From NCBI RefSeq assembly GCF_030012525.1, contig NZ_CP124855.1, positions 372,001-436,000 on the forward strand: 64,000 bases of DNA. Direction: 5' to 3'. The position numbers and the translations under genes are program-made. Below are positions 40,953 to 50,728 of this stretch, in pieces; positions within the stretch are counted from its first letter, which is position 1, and the number at the start of each line of letters is the position of its first letter. This stretch comes from Chryseobacterium gotjawalense (lineage in GTDB: Bacteria > Bacteroidota > Bacteroidia > Flavobacteriales > Weeksellaceae). The notes below the pieces were generated by a model. It searched no databases, was not told the DNA's origin, and worked only from the letters and a program-made list of their open reading frames with translations.

Positions 40953-40978
40953 TTACTAAATTTGTCAAATGTTAGTAA
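40953..40978. promoter_or_regulatory. Candidate operator for the divergent MarR regulator
   Basis: A 26-bp near-palindrome: TTACTAA, then ATTTG-T-CAAAT, then G and TTAGTAA. The outer 7-bp arms and inner 5-bp arms are perfectly complementary, offset by one base. It lies 30-55 bp upstream of the crtI -7 element and about 155 bp before the MarR -7. Size and symmetry suit a winged-helix dimer. Binding is inferred. Confidence 0.55.
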
Positions 40979-41132
40979 TAAGATAAGAAAAATACGGATT
41001 CACCGGCAGAAAAATTTTAGATCTTTATGACGCATACCTTCATAATATTTATATAAAAGGATGAAAAGTGAATTACGAAGTGTTCGAACGTATTTTGCGA
41101 GGTTAAATTCTTATAAAATATTCTAAGTGAAG

Positions 41133-41140
41133 TATCTTTG
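41133..41140 (+). promoter_or_regulatory. -7 element of the marR-phr operon
   Basis: TATCTTTG, an exact match, 38 bp before the MarR ATG. Confidence 0.5.
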
Positions 41141-41178
41141 TAAGGTATTTTGAGGAACTTCAAAAACTTTAGTGAACC

Positions 41179-41829
41179 ATGGAATTAAATTTAATTATAG
41201 AGATTTTAAAAGAACTCGATTCTTTTCAGAAAATTCAGCCGGGAAGTCAAAAAACGCTGGAAGATTTCAGAATGTATCTCAATGAAAAAGCCTACGAAAA
41301 AGAAAACCCCAGAAATTTAACCGAAAAGTTTGATCTGGAAGTGAACGATCTTGAAAACGAAATTGCTAAACAGGTAATTATGCTCGGTCGGTATTCTAAA
41401 CAATTGATTCGTAAGTCTTTGGATGGTAATCCTAATTTAGTTAATGAAGATTTTACCTATCTTTTCAGAATGATGGATTATCCGTCACTGACCAAAATGC
41501 AGTTGATTGAAAAAAATGCTCATGAAAAACAAACCGGTATCGAAATTATCAAAAGGTTGGTGAAAAATGGTCTGTTAGTGGAAAGTCCCGACCAAAATGA
41601 TAAAAGGAGCACCCGTATTTCGGTAACTGAAAAAGGAAAAAAAGTTTTCCTGAAATCGATGAAAGAGATCACCATGGTCTCTAAAATTATGTGCGGAAAA
41701 CTCAACGGGGAAGAAAAAGAAAATTTGCTGAATTATTTGAAAAAACTAAACACTTTTCACCACACCGTTTACACGAATTTTAAAAATGAAGAATTGGTGA
41801 GAATCTTTCAAATGGTAGATCATGACTGA
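41179..41829 (+). CDS. MarR-family transcriptional regulator
   Basis: A 216-residue winged-helix regulator. The DNA-binding region includes MDYPSLTKMQLIEKN, IEIIKRLVKNGLLV and the wing DQNDKRSTRISVTEKGK. An N-terminal extension of about 65 residues precedes the MarR core, more than in a typical 140-150 residue MarR protein. It diverges from crtI and overlaps the photolyase gene by 8 bp. By position it probably controls carotenoid and photolyase genes. A MarR protein (CrtR) controls carotenoid genes in Corynebacterium, but the inducing signal here is unknown. Confidence 0.88.
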   Translation: MELNLIIEILKELDSFQKIQPGSQKTLEDFRMYLNEKAYEKENPRNLTEKFDLEVNDLENEIAKQVIMLGRYSKQLIRKSLDGNPNLVNEDFTYLFRMMDYPSLTKMQLIEKNAHEKQTGIEIIKRLVKNGLLVESPDQNDKRSTRISVTEKGKKVFLKSMKEITMVSKIMCGKLNGEEKENLLNYLKKLNTFHHTVYTNFKNEELVRIFQMVDHD

Positions 41830-43123
41830 AAAAGTTTCTATATTTTGGTTCCGGAGAGATTTGAGATTGTCTGATAATCACGGATTATTTGAAGCGCTGA
41901 AATCTGCTGAAAACGTTTTACCCATTTTTATTTTCGATACCGAAATTCTTTTGAAACTCGAAAATAAGGAAGATAAAAGAGTCGACTTTATTGTTCAGGT
42001 TTTGCAGATTTTGAATCAGTTTTTAGAAAAATCGGGAAAATCAATTAAGATTTTTCATGGGAAACCTTTAAATATATTTAAAGAACTTATTGAGAATTAC
42101 GACATAGAAAACGTTTTCTGCAATGAAGATTATGAACCGCAAGCCATTAAACGAGATGATGAAATTGCGCAGTTCTTAAGTGAAAAAAATATTGGATTTC
42201 AGTCTTATAAAGATCAGGTCCTTTTTCATAAAGGCGATATTTTAAAGTCCGACGGAAGTCCGTACACAATTTACACGCCCTATTCAAAGCAGTGGTTAAA
42301 AATGTATAATGATGAAGAAGAGGAGTCTTATCCCAGTGAGAAACTCCTTCATCATTTACTTGATGTAGAAAAGCAGGAAATTTCCCTGCAAAAAATAGGA
42401 TTCAAAAAGACAGTTTATCAGTTTGAAGCTCCAACCATAAATCGTGAAATTTTGAAGAATTATCACGAAACCCGCAATTTCCCGACGACGCCAACTTCTG
42501 AAATGAGTGTTCATCTTCGTTTCGGGACAGTAAGCATTAGAAAACTGGCTGCTGAAGCCAGAAAACTGAATGAGACTTATTTAAAGGAATTGATTTGGCG
42601 GGAATTTTTTATGCAGATTCTCTATCATTTTCCGAAAGTGGTACATGAATCCTTCAAAAGAAAATACGACAATATTCAATGGTTGTATGACGAAGAACTT
42701 TTACAAAAATGGCAGGAAGGACAAACCGGATATCCACTTGTAGATGCCGGAATGCGGGAACTCAACGAAACAGGTTTGATGCACAACCGCGTAAGAATGG
42801 TTTGTGCAAGTTTCTTTACCAAACATCTTTTAATGGACTGGCGAATTGGTGAAGCCTATTTTGCGGAAAAATTATTAGATTACGATTTGTCTGCAAATAA
42901 TGGAAACTGGCAGTGGAGTGCGGGAACGGGTTGTGATTCGGCGCCTTATTTTCGAGTTTTCAATCCGGAAGAACAACAGAAAAAATTCGATCCTGATTTT
43001 AAATATATTAAAAAATGGGTAAAAGAATTCGGAACAAAAGATTATCCGGAACCGGCTGTTGAACACAAATTTGCGCGTTTGCGTGCTTTGGAAACGTATA
43101 AAAAAGGATTGCAGGATCTGTGA
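41822..43123 (+). CDS. phrB: Deoxyribodipyrimidine photolyase
   Basis: A 433-residue class I photolyase/cryptochrome-family enzyme. The N-terminal antenna domain starts FWFRRDLRLSDNHGL. The FAD domain has WREFFMQILYHFP, GQTGYPLVDAGMRELNETGLMHNRVRM and NNGNWQWSAGTGCDSAPYFRVFNP, the latter with the electron-transfer Trp and flavin contacts. It repairs UV-induced pyrimidine dimers with blue light. Its start lies inside the MarR gene, so the two are translationally coupled. Confidence 0.95.
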   Translation: MTEKVSIFWFRRDLRLSDNHGLFEALKSAENVLPIFIFDTEILLKLENKEDKRVDFIVQVLQILNQFLEKSGKSIKIFHGKPLNIFKELIENYDIENVFCNEDYEPQAIKRDDEIAQFLSEKNIGFQSYKDQVLFHKGDILKSDGSPYTIYTPYSKQWLKMYNDEEEESYPSEKLLHHLLDVEKQEISLQKIGFKKTVYQFEAPTINREILKNYHETRNFPTTPTSEMSVHLRFGTVSIRKLAAEARKLNETYLKELIWREFFMQILYHFPKVVHESFKRKYDNIQWLYDEELLQKWQEGQTGYPLVDAGMRELNETGLMHNRVRMVCASFFTKHLLMDWRIGEAYFAEKLLDYDLSANNGNWQWSAGTGCDSAPYFRVFNPEEQQKKFDPDFKYIKKWVKEFGTKDYPEPAVEHKFARLRALETYKKGLQDL

Positions 43124-43333
43124 TTTTTTAATGCATAACAGACAAAAGCTTTTATGCGAAATGCGAAAAAAAAGATTAGTAAAATTTTTATTCAAAAATT
43201 AACCATTAAGTTTTTCATGAAGGAATTAAGAGCATTAAGGTTCTCTCGGAAATTCCACTATGAACTTTTTATTCTTTTTAATACCTTAAAAATGATGAAA
43301 ATCTGTTGTTTTTTTTGCGGTAAAAATCCTAGT

Positions 43334-44185
43334 TTACATCAAAATCTTCAGACTTTTAGGTAGCACTTTAATATGAATAGGAGAGTCGATTTCGTTGTAT
43401 TCACCGTCTAAATGCCAGTCTTTGGTATCCACTGTAAAATCAATTTCCGGGACAGAAAGGAAAGTTACATATTTGTTTTCTTTTAACGTTTTAGAAAACA
43501 TTCTGAAGGCAAATGCGGCACCATGATGCAAAGGGAATTTTTTCACCAAAACAATTTCTGCCAAACCATCCACCGTACTTGCGTGCGGAGCGATATAAGC
43601 ATTATTCCCGAACTGCCGGGTATTGGCGACGTTTAACATTAAATATTCGCCATTGTGTTTCTTAAACTCTTCTGACGAAAATTTCACTTGGATCGGTTTA
43701 TAATTAAAGAAAGTTTTTATCGACGTTTTAATATAGTTTTTAAAACCGCGGCTTGTTTTTTCAAATTCCCTGACCACTTTTCCATCGAAACCCGTTCCTG
43801 AAACATTAATTGAAAGCCGGTCATTCACTTTAAAAGTGTCTATTTCCCGGTATTTATTTGCTTTTATTTTTGCTAAAAGCTCATCCAGATTTTTAGTAAA
43901 ATTCGTTTCATTTGAAAATCCGTTTCCTGAACCTGCCGGAAAAATGGCCAGGATTTTACCGGTATTAATCAACTGCTTCGCGACGGAAGAAATAGTTCCG
44001 TCGCCACCTACGGCAACAAAAATATCAACGTTTGCAAAATTGTCACTAATGAACTGTTCAGTTCCCTCTAAAGATTCTGAGATATAGAAATGAGGGTTTT
44101 CAACCTGTTTTTGAAGGGAATCCAAAAAAGGCTGGTAGTTTTTCTTTGCGGAAAAAGGATTGATAATAAAGGCGACATTCTTCAT
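43334..44185 (-). CDS. Diacylglycerol kinase-like lipid kinase (YegS/BmrU family)
   Basis: A 283-residue protein beginning MKNVAFIINPFSAKKN. It has the nucleotide site AVGGDGTISSVAK, the PAGSGNGFSNE motif and a beta-sandwich C-terminal half with DGLAEIVLV and WHLDGEY. It should phosphorylate a lipid such as diacylglycerol. ATG 44185 is chosen over 44209 because a consensus -7 element lies between them, so the message would be almost leaderless. Confidence 0.9.
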   Translation of the reverse strand: MKNVAFIINPFSAKKNYQPFLDSLQKQVENPHFYISESLEGTEQFISDNFANVDIFVAVGGDGTISSVAKQLINTGKILAIFPAGSGNGFSNETNFTKNLDELLAKIKANKYREIDTFKVNDRLSINVSGTGFDGKVVREFEKTSRGFKNYIKTSIKTFFNYKPIQVKFSSEEFKKHNGEYLMLNVANTRQFGNNAYIAPHASTVDGLAEIVLVKKFPLHHGAAFAFRMFSKTLKENKYVTFLSVPEIDFTVDTKDWHLDGEYNEIDSPIHIKVLPKSLKILM

Positions 44186-44191
44186 GGTTGG

Positions 44192-44199
44192 CAAAAATA
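44192..44199 (-). promoter_or_regulatory. -7 element of the lipid kinase gene
   Basis: Minus-strand TATTTTTG only 6 bp before the chosen ATG, implying a leaderless or very short leader message. Confidence 0.45.
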
Positions 44200-44236
44200 G
44201 AAAAAGCAAGCGATAAAAACCTGCTTTTAAGAAATT

Positions 44237-45046
44237 TTATAAATTTTGTCGTTTGATGAACTCGTCTGTTAAAAGTGGTTTAATATCCGAAAGAGGAACT
44301 TTGATTAAAACCGTACCCGCCGCATACGCGGTTATTTCATACTGGTTATAAAGGAAATAAAGGTTTTTATCATCAAAATAAAAATTGTTATTCAATGGGA
44401 TTTCTTTGACTAAGAGCATTTCAACTTGACCTTTATCTCCATCATTTTGAGTAAAATTGGCCATTAGAATTGGATTCCATAAAGCGGAATCCTGATTAGA
44501 AAGAATGTCTGCTAATTGCAGCGTTTTATTGTTCTGTAAGTCAAAAACTTTATAAGTTTCAAAATAATAGCCGTGAGCGCCACCCGTATAGCCATCGCCA
44601 GTGTACTGAACAGTCAGGAAATTATTTCGGTGAGAAACCAGATTCATATCCGAATTTTTTTCCCAGTTTTGGGCGAATTCAGGTTTGTAATCTTGTAAGG
44701 CATTCTTCTCTTCTTCATAAAATTCTTTCATTTTTAAATCTAGTGCCGCCGCGATATTGGCTTTGGAATATTCATCTAACCGAATTTCTTTTGGAGCATA
44801 AATAGAATCTAAAAGTGTTTTGTTTTTAAGAGTTGGAAAAAGCAATATTTTAGATTGAAATTTGACGGTGAGATTTTTGTCAATTTTTAGCGAATCGTTC
44901 ACTTTCACGGAATCAAGCGGAAAGTTTCCGGTGGTAGCAGTGATTTTTTCAACGGTTTCATTCGACGTTTCGGTGGTAGATTTTTCTTTGTTACAACTCA
45001 TGAATGAAACTGCAAATATGACTGATATGACCAATAAATTTTTCAT
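44237..45046 (-). CDS. DUF3298/RsiV-like lipoprotein
   Basis: A 269-residue lipoprotein with lipobox SFMSC at about residue 18 and a Lys/Glu/Thr-rich linker. The C-terminal half follows DUF4163-DUF3298: YTGDGYTGGAHGYYFETYKVFDLQNNKTL across adjacent strands, DILSN, then FYFDDKNLYFLYNQYEIT and VLIKVPLSDIKPLL. Relatives include the lysozyme-binding part of anti-sigma factor RsiV, but there is no sigma-binding domain or sigma gene here. The function is unknown, perhaps muramidase inhibition. Confidence 0.85.
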   Translation of the reverse strand: MKNLLVISVIFAVSFMSCNKEKSTTETSNETVEKITATTGNFPLDSVKVNDSLKIDKNLTVKFQSKILLFPTLKNKTLLDSIYAPKEIRLDEYSKANIAAALDLKMKEFYEEEKNALQDYKPEFAQNWEKNSDMNLVSHRNNFLTVQYTGDGYTGGAHGYYFETYKVFDLQNNKTLQLADILSNQDSALWNPILMANFTQNDGDKGQVEMLLVKEIPLNNNFYFDDKNLYFLYNQYEITAYAAGTVLIKVPLSDIKPLLTDEFIKRQNL

Positions 45047-45103
45047 TCTGAAATTTAATAAAAATATATAACTTATAAAAGTGGAAATTCAAATTTTAAG
45101 GTT

Positions 45104-45129
45104 TAAAAAAAACCGTCAAATTGACGGCT
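45104..45129 (-). terminator. Terminator of the DUF5684 gene
   Basis: CCGTCAA / TTGACGG with minimal loop. The minus strand continues into eight T. It is 23 bp after the stop at 45150. Confidence 0.8.
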
Positions 45130-45149
45130 CCTTACAAAAATAATCATCG

Positions 45150-45575
45150 TTATTTTCTGTCGTCAGGCAAAGCGTTTGGGTTATAAACTGAATCGCCGAA
45201 AGCGAGAACCGGAAAACCGATAAATGGCAATATCACCAAAAGAACCGTCATTAAAGTATCTTTACCGAAGAATTTGGATAAGCGGTCTGCCATCATAATT
45301 CCGAAAATGATATTGAGTAATGGAATCAGCAACATGATAAACCACCAAATAGGTTTTTTAACGATGTCAAGCAAAACAATAGTGTTGTAAATTGGAATAA
45401 ATGCTGCCCAGGCATCTTCTCTTCCTGCTTTCTGAAAAATTTTGTAGAGACAGAACGAAAAGAATAAATAGACAAATAAGTAGAAAATAAGCATTCCTAA
45501 ACCCATTGCCATAGCGCCTGCCACATCGCCGGAATTCATTCCATCATAAGGATTAGTCTGTAATAAAGTCATCAT
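45150..45575 (-). CDS. DUF5684 membrane protein
   Basis: A 141-residue protein with three to four hydrophobic helices. It carries the DUF5684 pattern CLYKIFQKAGREDAWAAFIPIYN, IVKKPIWWFIMLLIPLLN and DRLSKFFGKD. The same module occurs fused to some signal peptidases in Bacteroidetes, but the catalytic domain is absent here. The function is unknown. The start could also be the second Met. It is monocistronic, with a terminator on each side. Confidence 0.82.
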   Translation of the reverse strand: MMTLLQTNPYDGMNSGDVAGAMAMGLGMLIFYLFVYLFFSFCLYKIFQKAGREDAWAAFIPIYNTIVLLDIVKKPIWWFIMLLIPLLNIIFGIMMADRLSKFFGKDTLMTVLLVILPFIGFPVLAFGDSVYNPNALPDDRK

Positions 45576-45668
45576 AGTTTATTATTTTAAATTTTATCAA
45601 ATATATAATATTATTTAATGAAATGAATTAAATTCTTACTTATTGTTAAGTCAGAATGATGATGCCAT

Positions 45669-45703
45669 AAAAAAAGCTGTTCAAATACATGAACAGCTTT
45701 TTA
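45669..45703 (-). terminator. Terminator of gyrB
   Basis: AAAAGCTGTTCA / TGAACAGCTTTT with a 6-nt loop, T-rich on both strands, 19 bp after the gyrB stop. Confidence 0.9.
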
Positions 45704-45721
45704 ATAATTTATTAAAGACAA

Positions 45722-47704
<1,983 letters not shown>

Positions 47705-47758
47705 TTAATTAAAGTTTGCTGAAAAAAGGAGTGTAAATACTCCATTTCAAAAGGCTAA

Positions 47759-47766
47759 CAAAGATA
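47759..47766 (-). promoter_or_regulatory. -7 element of gyrB
   Basis: Minus-strand TATCTTTG about 100 bp before the start. The leader includes a small hairpin GGAGT / ACTCC. Confidence 0.45.
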
Positions 47767-47824
47767 CTGAATTCCGCCGGAATATAAAAGTTAAAGAACC
47801 TATAAAATTGCAGATCTTCTTCAC

Positions 47825-47852
47825 GAAAAAATCCTCAAAAGTTTGAGGATTT
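47825..47852 (-). terminator. Terminator of the osmC-like gene
   Basis: AAATCCTCAAA / TTTGAGGATTT; the minus strand continues into a T run. It lies 28 bp past the stop at 47880 and closes the lysS-osmC unit. Confidence 0.85.
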
Positions 47853-47879
47853 GGATCTGTAAAATGATTTTAAACTGAA

Positions 47880-48296
47880 TTAAACCAAAGTTGCGTCCAC
47901 TTTAATTTCAGTATTTAATAATTTCGAAATCGGACAGTTTTTTTCTGCATCGGCAACTAATTCATCAAATTTTTCTTTTGAAATTCCCGGAACCGTCGCC
48001 GTTAAAGTTAAACTCGATTCTGTAATTTTAAATTGCGTGGGATCTAGATTGATGACGCATTTCGTTTCGAGGTTTTCAGCTTTAAAGCCTGCCTGGTCGA
48101 TATTGAAGGATAAAGCCATGGTGAAACAACCAGCGTGAGCTGCGGCTATCAGTTCTTCAGGATTTGTTCCCACGCCTTCTTCAAAACGGGAATTATAGGA
48201 ATACTGCGTCTGGTTCAAAACCGTACTTTGAGTGGTAAGTGTTCCTTTTCCTTCCTTACCTGAACCTTGCCAAATGGCTGTTGCATTTCTTTTCAT
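47880..48296 (-). CDS. OsmC/Ohr-family peroxiredoxin
   Basis: A 138-residue protein with the OsmC fold and both active cysteines: Cys in AAHAGCFTMAL and Cys in DAEKNCPISKLL. NPEELIAAAHAGC is the family signature. It reduces organic hydroperoxides. It begins 23 bp after the lysS stop and is probably cotranscribed with it. OsmC fits better than Ohr by the N-terminus (ATAIWQGSGKEGKG). Confidence 0.93.
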   Translation of the reverse strand: MKRNATAIWQGSGKEGKGTLTTQSTVLNQTQYSYNSRFEEGVGTNPEELIAAAHAGCFTMALSFNIDQAGFKAENLETKCVINLDPTQFKITESSLTLTATVPGISKEKFDELVADAEKNCPISKLLNTEIKVDATLV

Positions 48297-48319
48297 GATG
48301 ATATTCTGTATTTAGGTGA

Positions 48320-50020
48320 TTAGGCCAATTTCATCAATACAATATCGTCAATTTTTTCGATTTTCACTAAATTATATTTTGTTAAATTTTTCGTGGCTTT
48401 GTCCCATTTCTTACCGGAAAGTTCGCTTTTCACCTTTACAAGTCCCAGATTCATTGGTTCTTCCTGACTTTTTAGAATTTCTAAAACCTTTTTTTCATCT
48501 TCATCCAGTTCGAAGGTTGGAGTTGCTTTTTCCGGTTTCATTTGCGGGAAGAATAAAACTTCCTGAATCGATGGATTGTTCGTTAAAAACATAATCAAAC
48601 GGTCCATACCGATTCCCAATCCTGAAGTTGGCGGCATTCCGTATTCTAAGGCTCTCAGGAAGTCTTCATCGATAAATTGTCCTGCTTCATCATCCCCTTT
48701 TGCCGCAAGTTTTAACTGTTCTTCAAAACGTTCTCTTTGGTCAATAGGGTCATTTAGTTCTGAATAGGCATTTGCGATTTCTTTTCCACAAACCATTAAT
48801 TCAAAACGTTCCGTTAAACCTTCTTTGCTTCTGTGTTTCTTTGTTAATGGCGACATTTCGATAGGGTAGTCGGTAATGAAAGTCGGCTGAATAAAGTTTC
48901 CTTCACATTTCTCACCGAAAATTTCATCAATCAATTTTCCTTTCCCCATGGTTTCATTCACTTCAACACCAATTGATCTTGCAAAATCAAAAAGTTCCTG
49001 CTCAGATTTCCCGGTGATATCGAATCCTGTAAATTTCTGAATGGCTTCAGTCATCGAAACTCTTGGATAAGGTGCTTTCCAGCTGATGGTATGTTCGCCA
49101 AAAGTAGAATCTGTAGTTCCATTCACCTGAATTGCAGAAAATTCCAGCAGTTTTTCGGTGAAATCCATCATCCAGTTGTAATCTTTGTAAGCAACGTAAA
49201 TTTCCATTGCTGTAAATTCCGGATTATGAGTTCTGTCCATTCCTTCATTTCTAAAGTTTTTGGAGAATTCATAAACACCGTCGAATCCACCAACAATAAG
49301 TCTTTTCAAATAAAGTTCGTTGGCAATTCTTAAATATAATGGGATGTCTAAAGCATTATGGTGCGTGATAAATGGTTTTGCTGCAGCACCACCCGGAATC
49401 GCCTGTAAAATAGGAGTTTCCACTTCGAAATAGCCGGCATTATTAAAGTAGGTTCGCATCGCATTGAACAGTTTTGTTCTTTTAATGAAAACTTCTTTCA
49501 CTTGAGGATTGACGACTAAATCTACATACCGTTGTCTGTATCGAAGTTCAGGATCGTTGAATGCATCAAAAATATTTCCGTCGGCATCCACTTTAGGTAA
49601 CGGGAGCGGACGTAAAGCTTTGGTTAGAATTTTGAAATTGGTAACTTTTACCGTCATTTCACCAACTTGGGTGTTGAAGAGTTCTCCTTCAATTCCGATA
49701 ATATCACCGATATCTAAAAGGTGTTTGTAAACGTCGTTATAAAGCGTTTTGTCTTCACCAGTACAGATTTCGTCACGGTTAAAATAAACCTGAATTTTTC
49801 CCTCAGAATCCTGAAGTTCGGCAAAACTTGCTTTCCCCTGAATTCTTCGGCTCATCAATCGGCCTGCAATCGTAACTTTTTTACCTTCAACAAAATCCTG
49901 CTTGATGGTTTTGGTGGTTTCTGTAATTTTATATTCTTCGGCCGGAAAAGCGTTGATCCCCATTTTTTCCAGGGTTTGTAGCTTTTCTCTTCTGATGATT
50001 TCCTGTTCTGATAACTGCAT
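48320..50020 (-). CDS. lysS: Lysyl-tRNA synthetase (class II)
   Basis: A 566-residue enzyme. It has an N-terminal OB-fold anticodon domain (VTIAGRLMSRRIQGKASFAEL) and class II motifs: motif 1 in YFEVETPILQAIPGGAAA, motif 2 in FRNEGMDRTHNPEFT, and motif 3 in GLGIGMDRLIM. After the usual end near FPQMKPEK there is an extra 65-residue domain (LDEDEKKVLEILKSQEEPM... to the C-terminus) with the helix-strand pattern of a winged helix. The osmC-like gene follows in the same transcript. Confidence 0.96.
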   Translation of the reverse strand: MQLSEQEIIRREKLQTLEKMGINAFPAEEYKITETTKTIKQDFVEGKKVTIAGRLMSRRIQGKASFAELQDSEGKIQVYFNRDEICTGEDKTLYNDVYKHLLDIGDIIGIEGELFNTQVGEMTVKVTNFKILTKALRPLPLPKVDADGNIFDAFNDPELRYRQRYVDLVVNPQVKEVFIKRTKLFNAMRTYFNNAGYFEVETPILQAIPGGAAAKPFITHHNALDIPLYLRIANELYLKRLIVGGFDGVYEFSKNFRNEGMDRTHNPEFTAMEIYVAYKDYNWMMDFTEKLLEFSAIQVNGTTDSTFGEHTISWKAPYPRVSMTEAIQKFTGFDITGKSEQELFDFARSIGVEVNETMGKGKLIDEIFGEKCEGNFIQPTFITDYPIEMSPLTKKHRSKEGLTERFELMVCGKEIANAYSELNDPIDQRERFEEQLKLAAKGDDEAGQFIDEDFLRALEYGMPPTSGLGIGMDRLIMFLTNNPSIQEVLFFPQMKPEKATPTFELDEDEKKVLEILKSQEEPMNLGLVKVKSELSGKKWDKATKNLTKYNLVKIEKIDDIVLMKLA

Positions 50021-50043
50021 TTTTCTTGCTATTTTAAAGTGTG

Positions 50044-50051
50044 CAAATTTA
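50044..50051 (-). promoter_or_regulatory. -7 element of lysS
   Basis: Minus-strand TAAATTTG, an exact match, 23 bp before the lysS ATG. Confidence 0.5.
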
Positions 50052-50222
50052 GTAAATTTTTCGCGAAGTGCAGAAGTAGTGAAAAGAGATAGGATATAAA
50101 TTGAACGTAGGGATTTCTTTGGGTTTATTAAATTAATATTTTGGATTAATTCTGCCAGGAAAGAGAACTATTTGTATCGTTTCCAAATTCTTATTTTGCT
50201 TCTTTTTATCAAGTATTCTCTT

Positions 50223-50230
50223 TATATTTG
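50223..50230 (+). promoter_or_regulatory. -7 element ahead of the metal-efflux region
   Basis: TATATTTG, an exact match, 4 bp before the GTG chosen as start of the 127-residue protein. This suggests a leaderless message or a start further downstream. Confidence 0.45.
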
Positions 50231-50234
50231 TCAT

Positions 50235-50618
50235 GTGAAAAAATGGTTTATTTACTTTTTGCTTTTAACTTATCTCACTTCTTTTAGCGAGGTTCGGCAA
50301 TTAGCGAAAATACCCAGATTGGTTGAACATTTTATTTCTCACAAATCAGCTGATAATGAGATGTCCATTTATGCATTTATGAAAATGCATTACATCGATG
50401 AGCAGATCAAAGACGGTGATTACAAACAGGACTTGCAGTTGCCTTTCAAAACGCAAGATTGTTCAGGTGTTTTAATCACATTGAACATTCCGCCTGAGAA
50501 ACCAAGTTTAAATTTGCAGCATCAACTTGTTTTCGTTGACCGTTCCAATAATTTTTCTTATTCCGAAAAAATGTATCCTGCTGTAATTCAGCAGATTTGG
50601 GAGCCTCCAAAAATTTAA
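50235..50618 (+). CDS. Small secreted protein upstream of the RND efflux operon
   Basis: A 127-residue protein from GTG 50235, with a signal peptide (M/VKKWFIYFLLLTYLTSFSEV) and a mature part containing EHFISHKSADNEMSIYAFMKMHYIDEQ and QDCSG. I do not recognise a family, but the gene immediately precedes the RND pump and includes His, Met and Cys residues that could touch metal. The frame extends up to TTG 50172, but that start would precede the -7 element at 50223, so GTG 50235 is preferred. The exact start is uncertain. Confidence 0.65.
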   Translation: MKKWFIYFLLLTYLTSFSEVRQLAKIPRLVEHFISHKSADNEMSIYAFMKMHYIDEQIKDGDYKQDLQLPFKTQDCSGVLITLNIPPEKPSLNLQHQLVFVDRSNNFSYSEKMYPAVIQQIWEPPKI

Positions 50619-50644
50619 TTAAACATTTTCAGTGTGTATTATGA

Positions 50645-50667
50645 TGTCAAATCTTTAACGTTTGACA
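50645..50667. promoter_or_regulatory. Candidate operator of the RND efflux operon
   Basis: Perfect 7-bp inverted repeat TGTCAAA-N9-TTTGACA, centred 73 bp before the pump start. Symmetric sites like this suit a dimeric regulator. No regulator gene is adjacent and no clear -7 element lies between it and the gene. Confidence 0.45.
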
Positions 50668-50728
50668 GCTTTTAATATAACGGTTATTAGGATTTAAATA
50701 TCCGATGACCCTCAAAACTTCCTATAAA

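Noticed and set aside
43154-43363. A 69-codon plus-strand open frame after the photolyase gene
   Set aside because: Low-complexity, Lys/Phe-rich translation with no promoter element. It overlaps the end of the lipid kinase gene.
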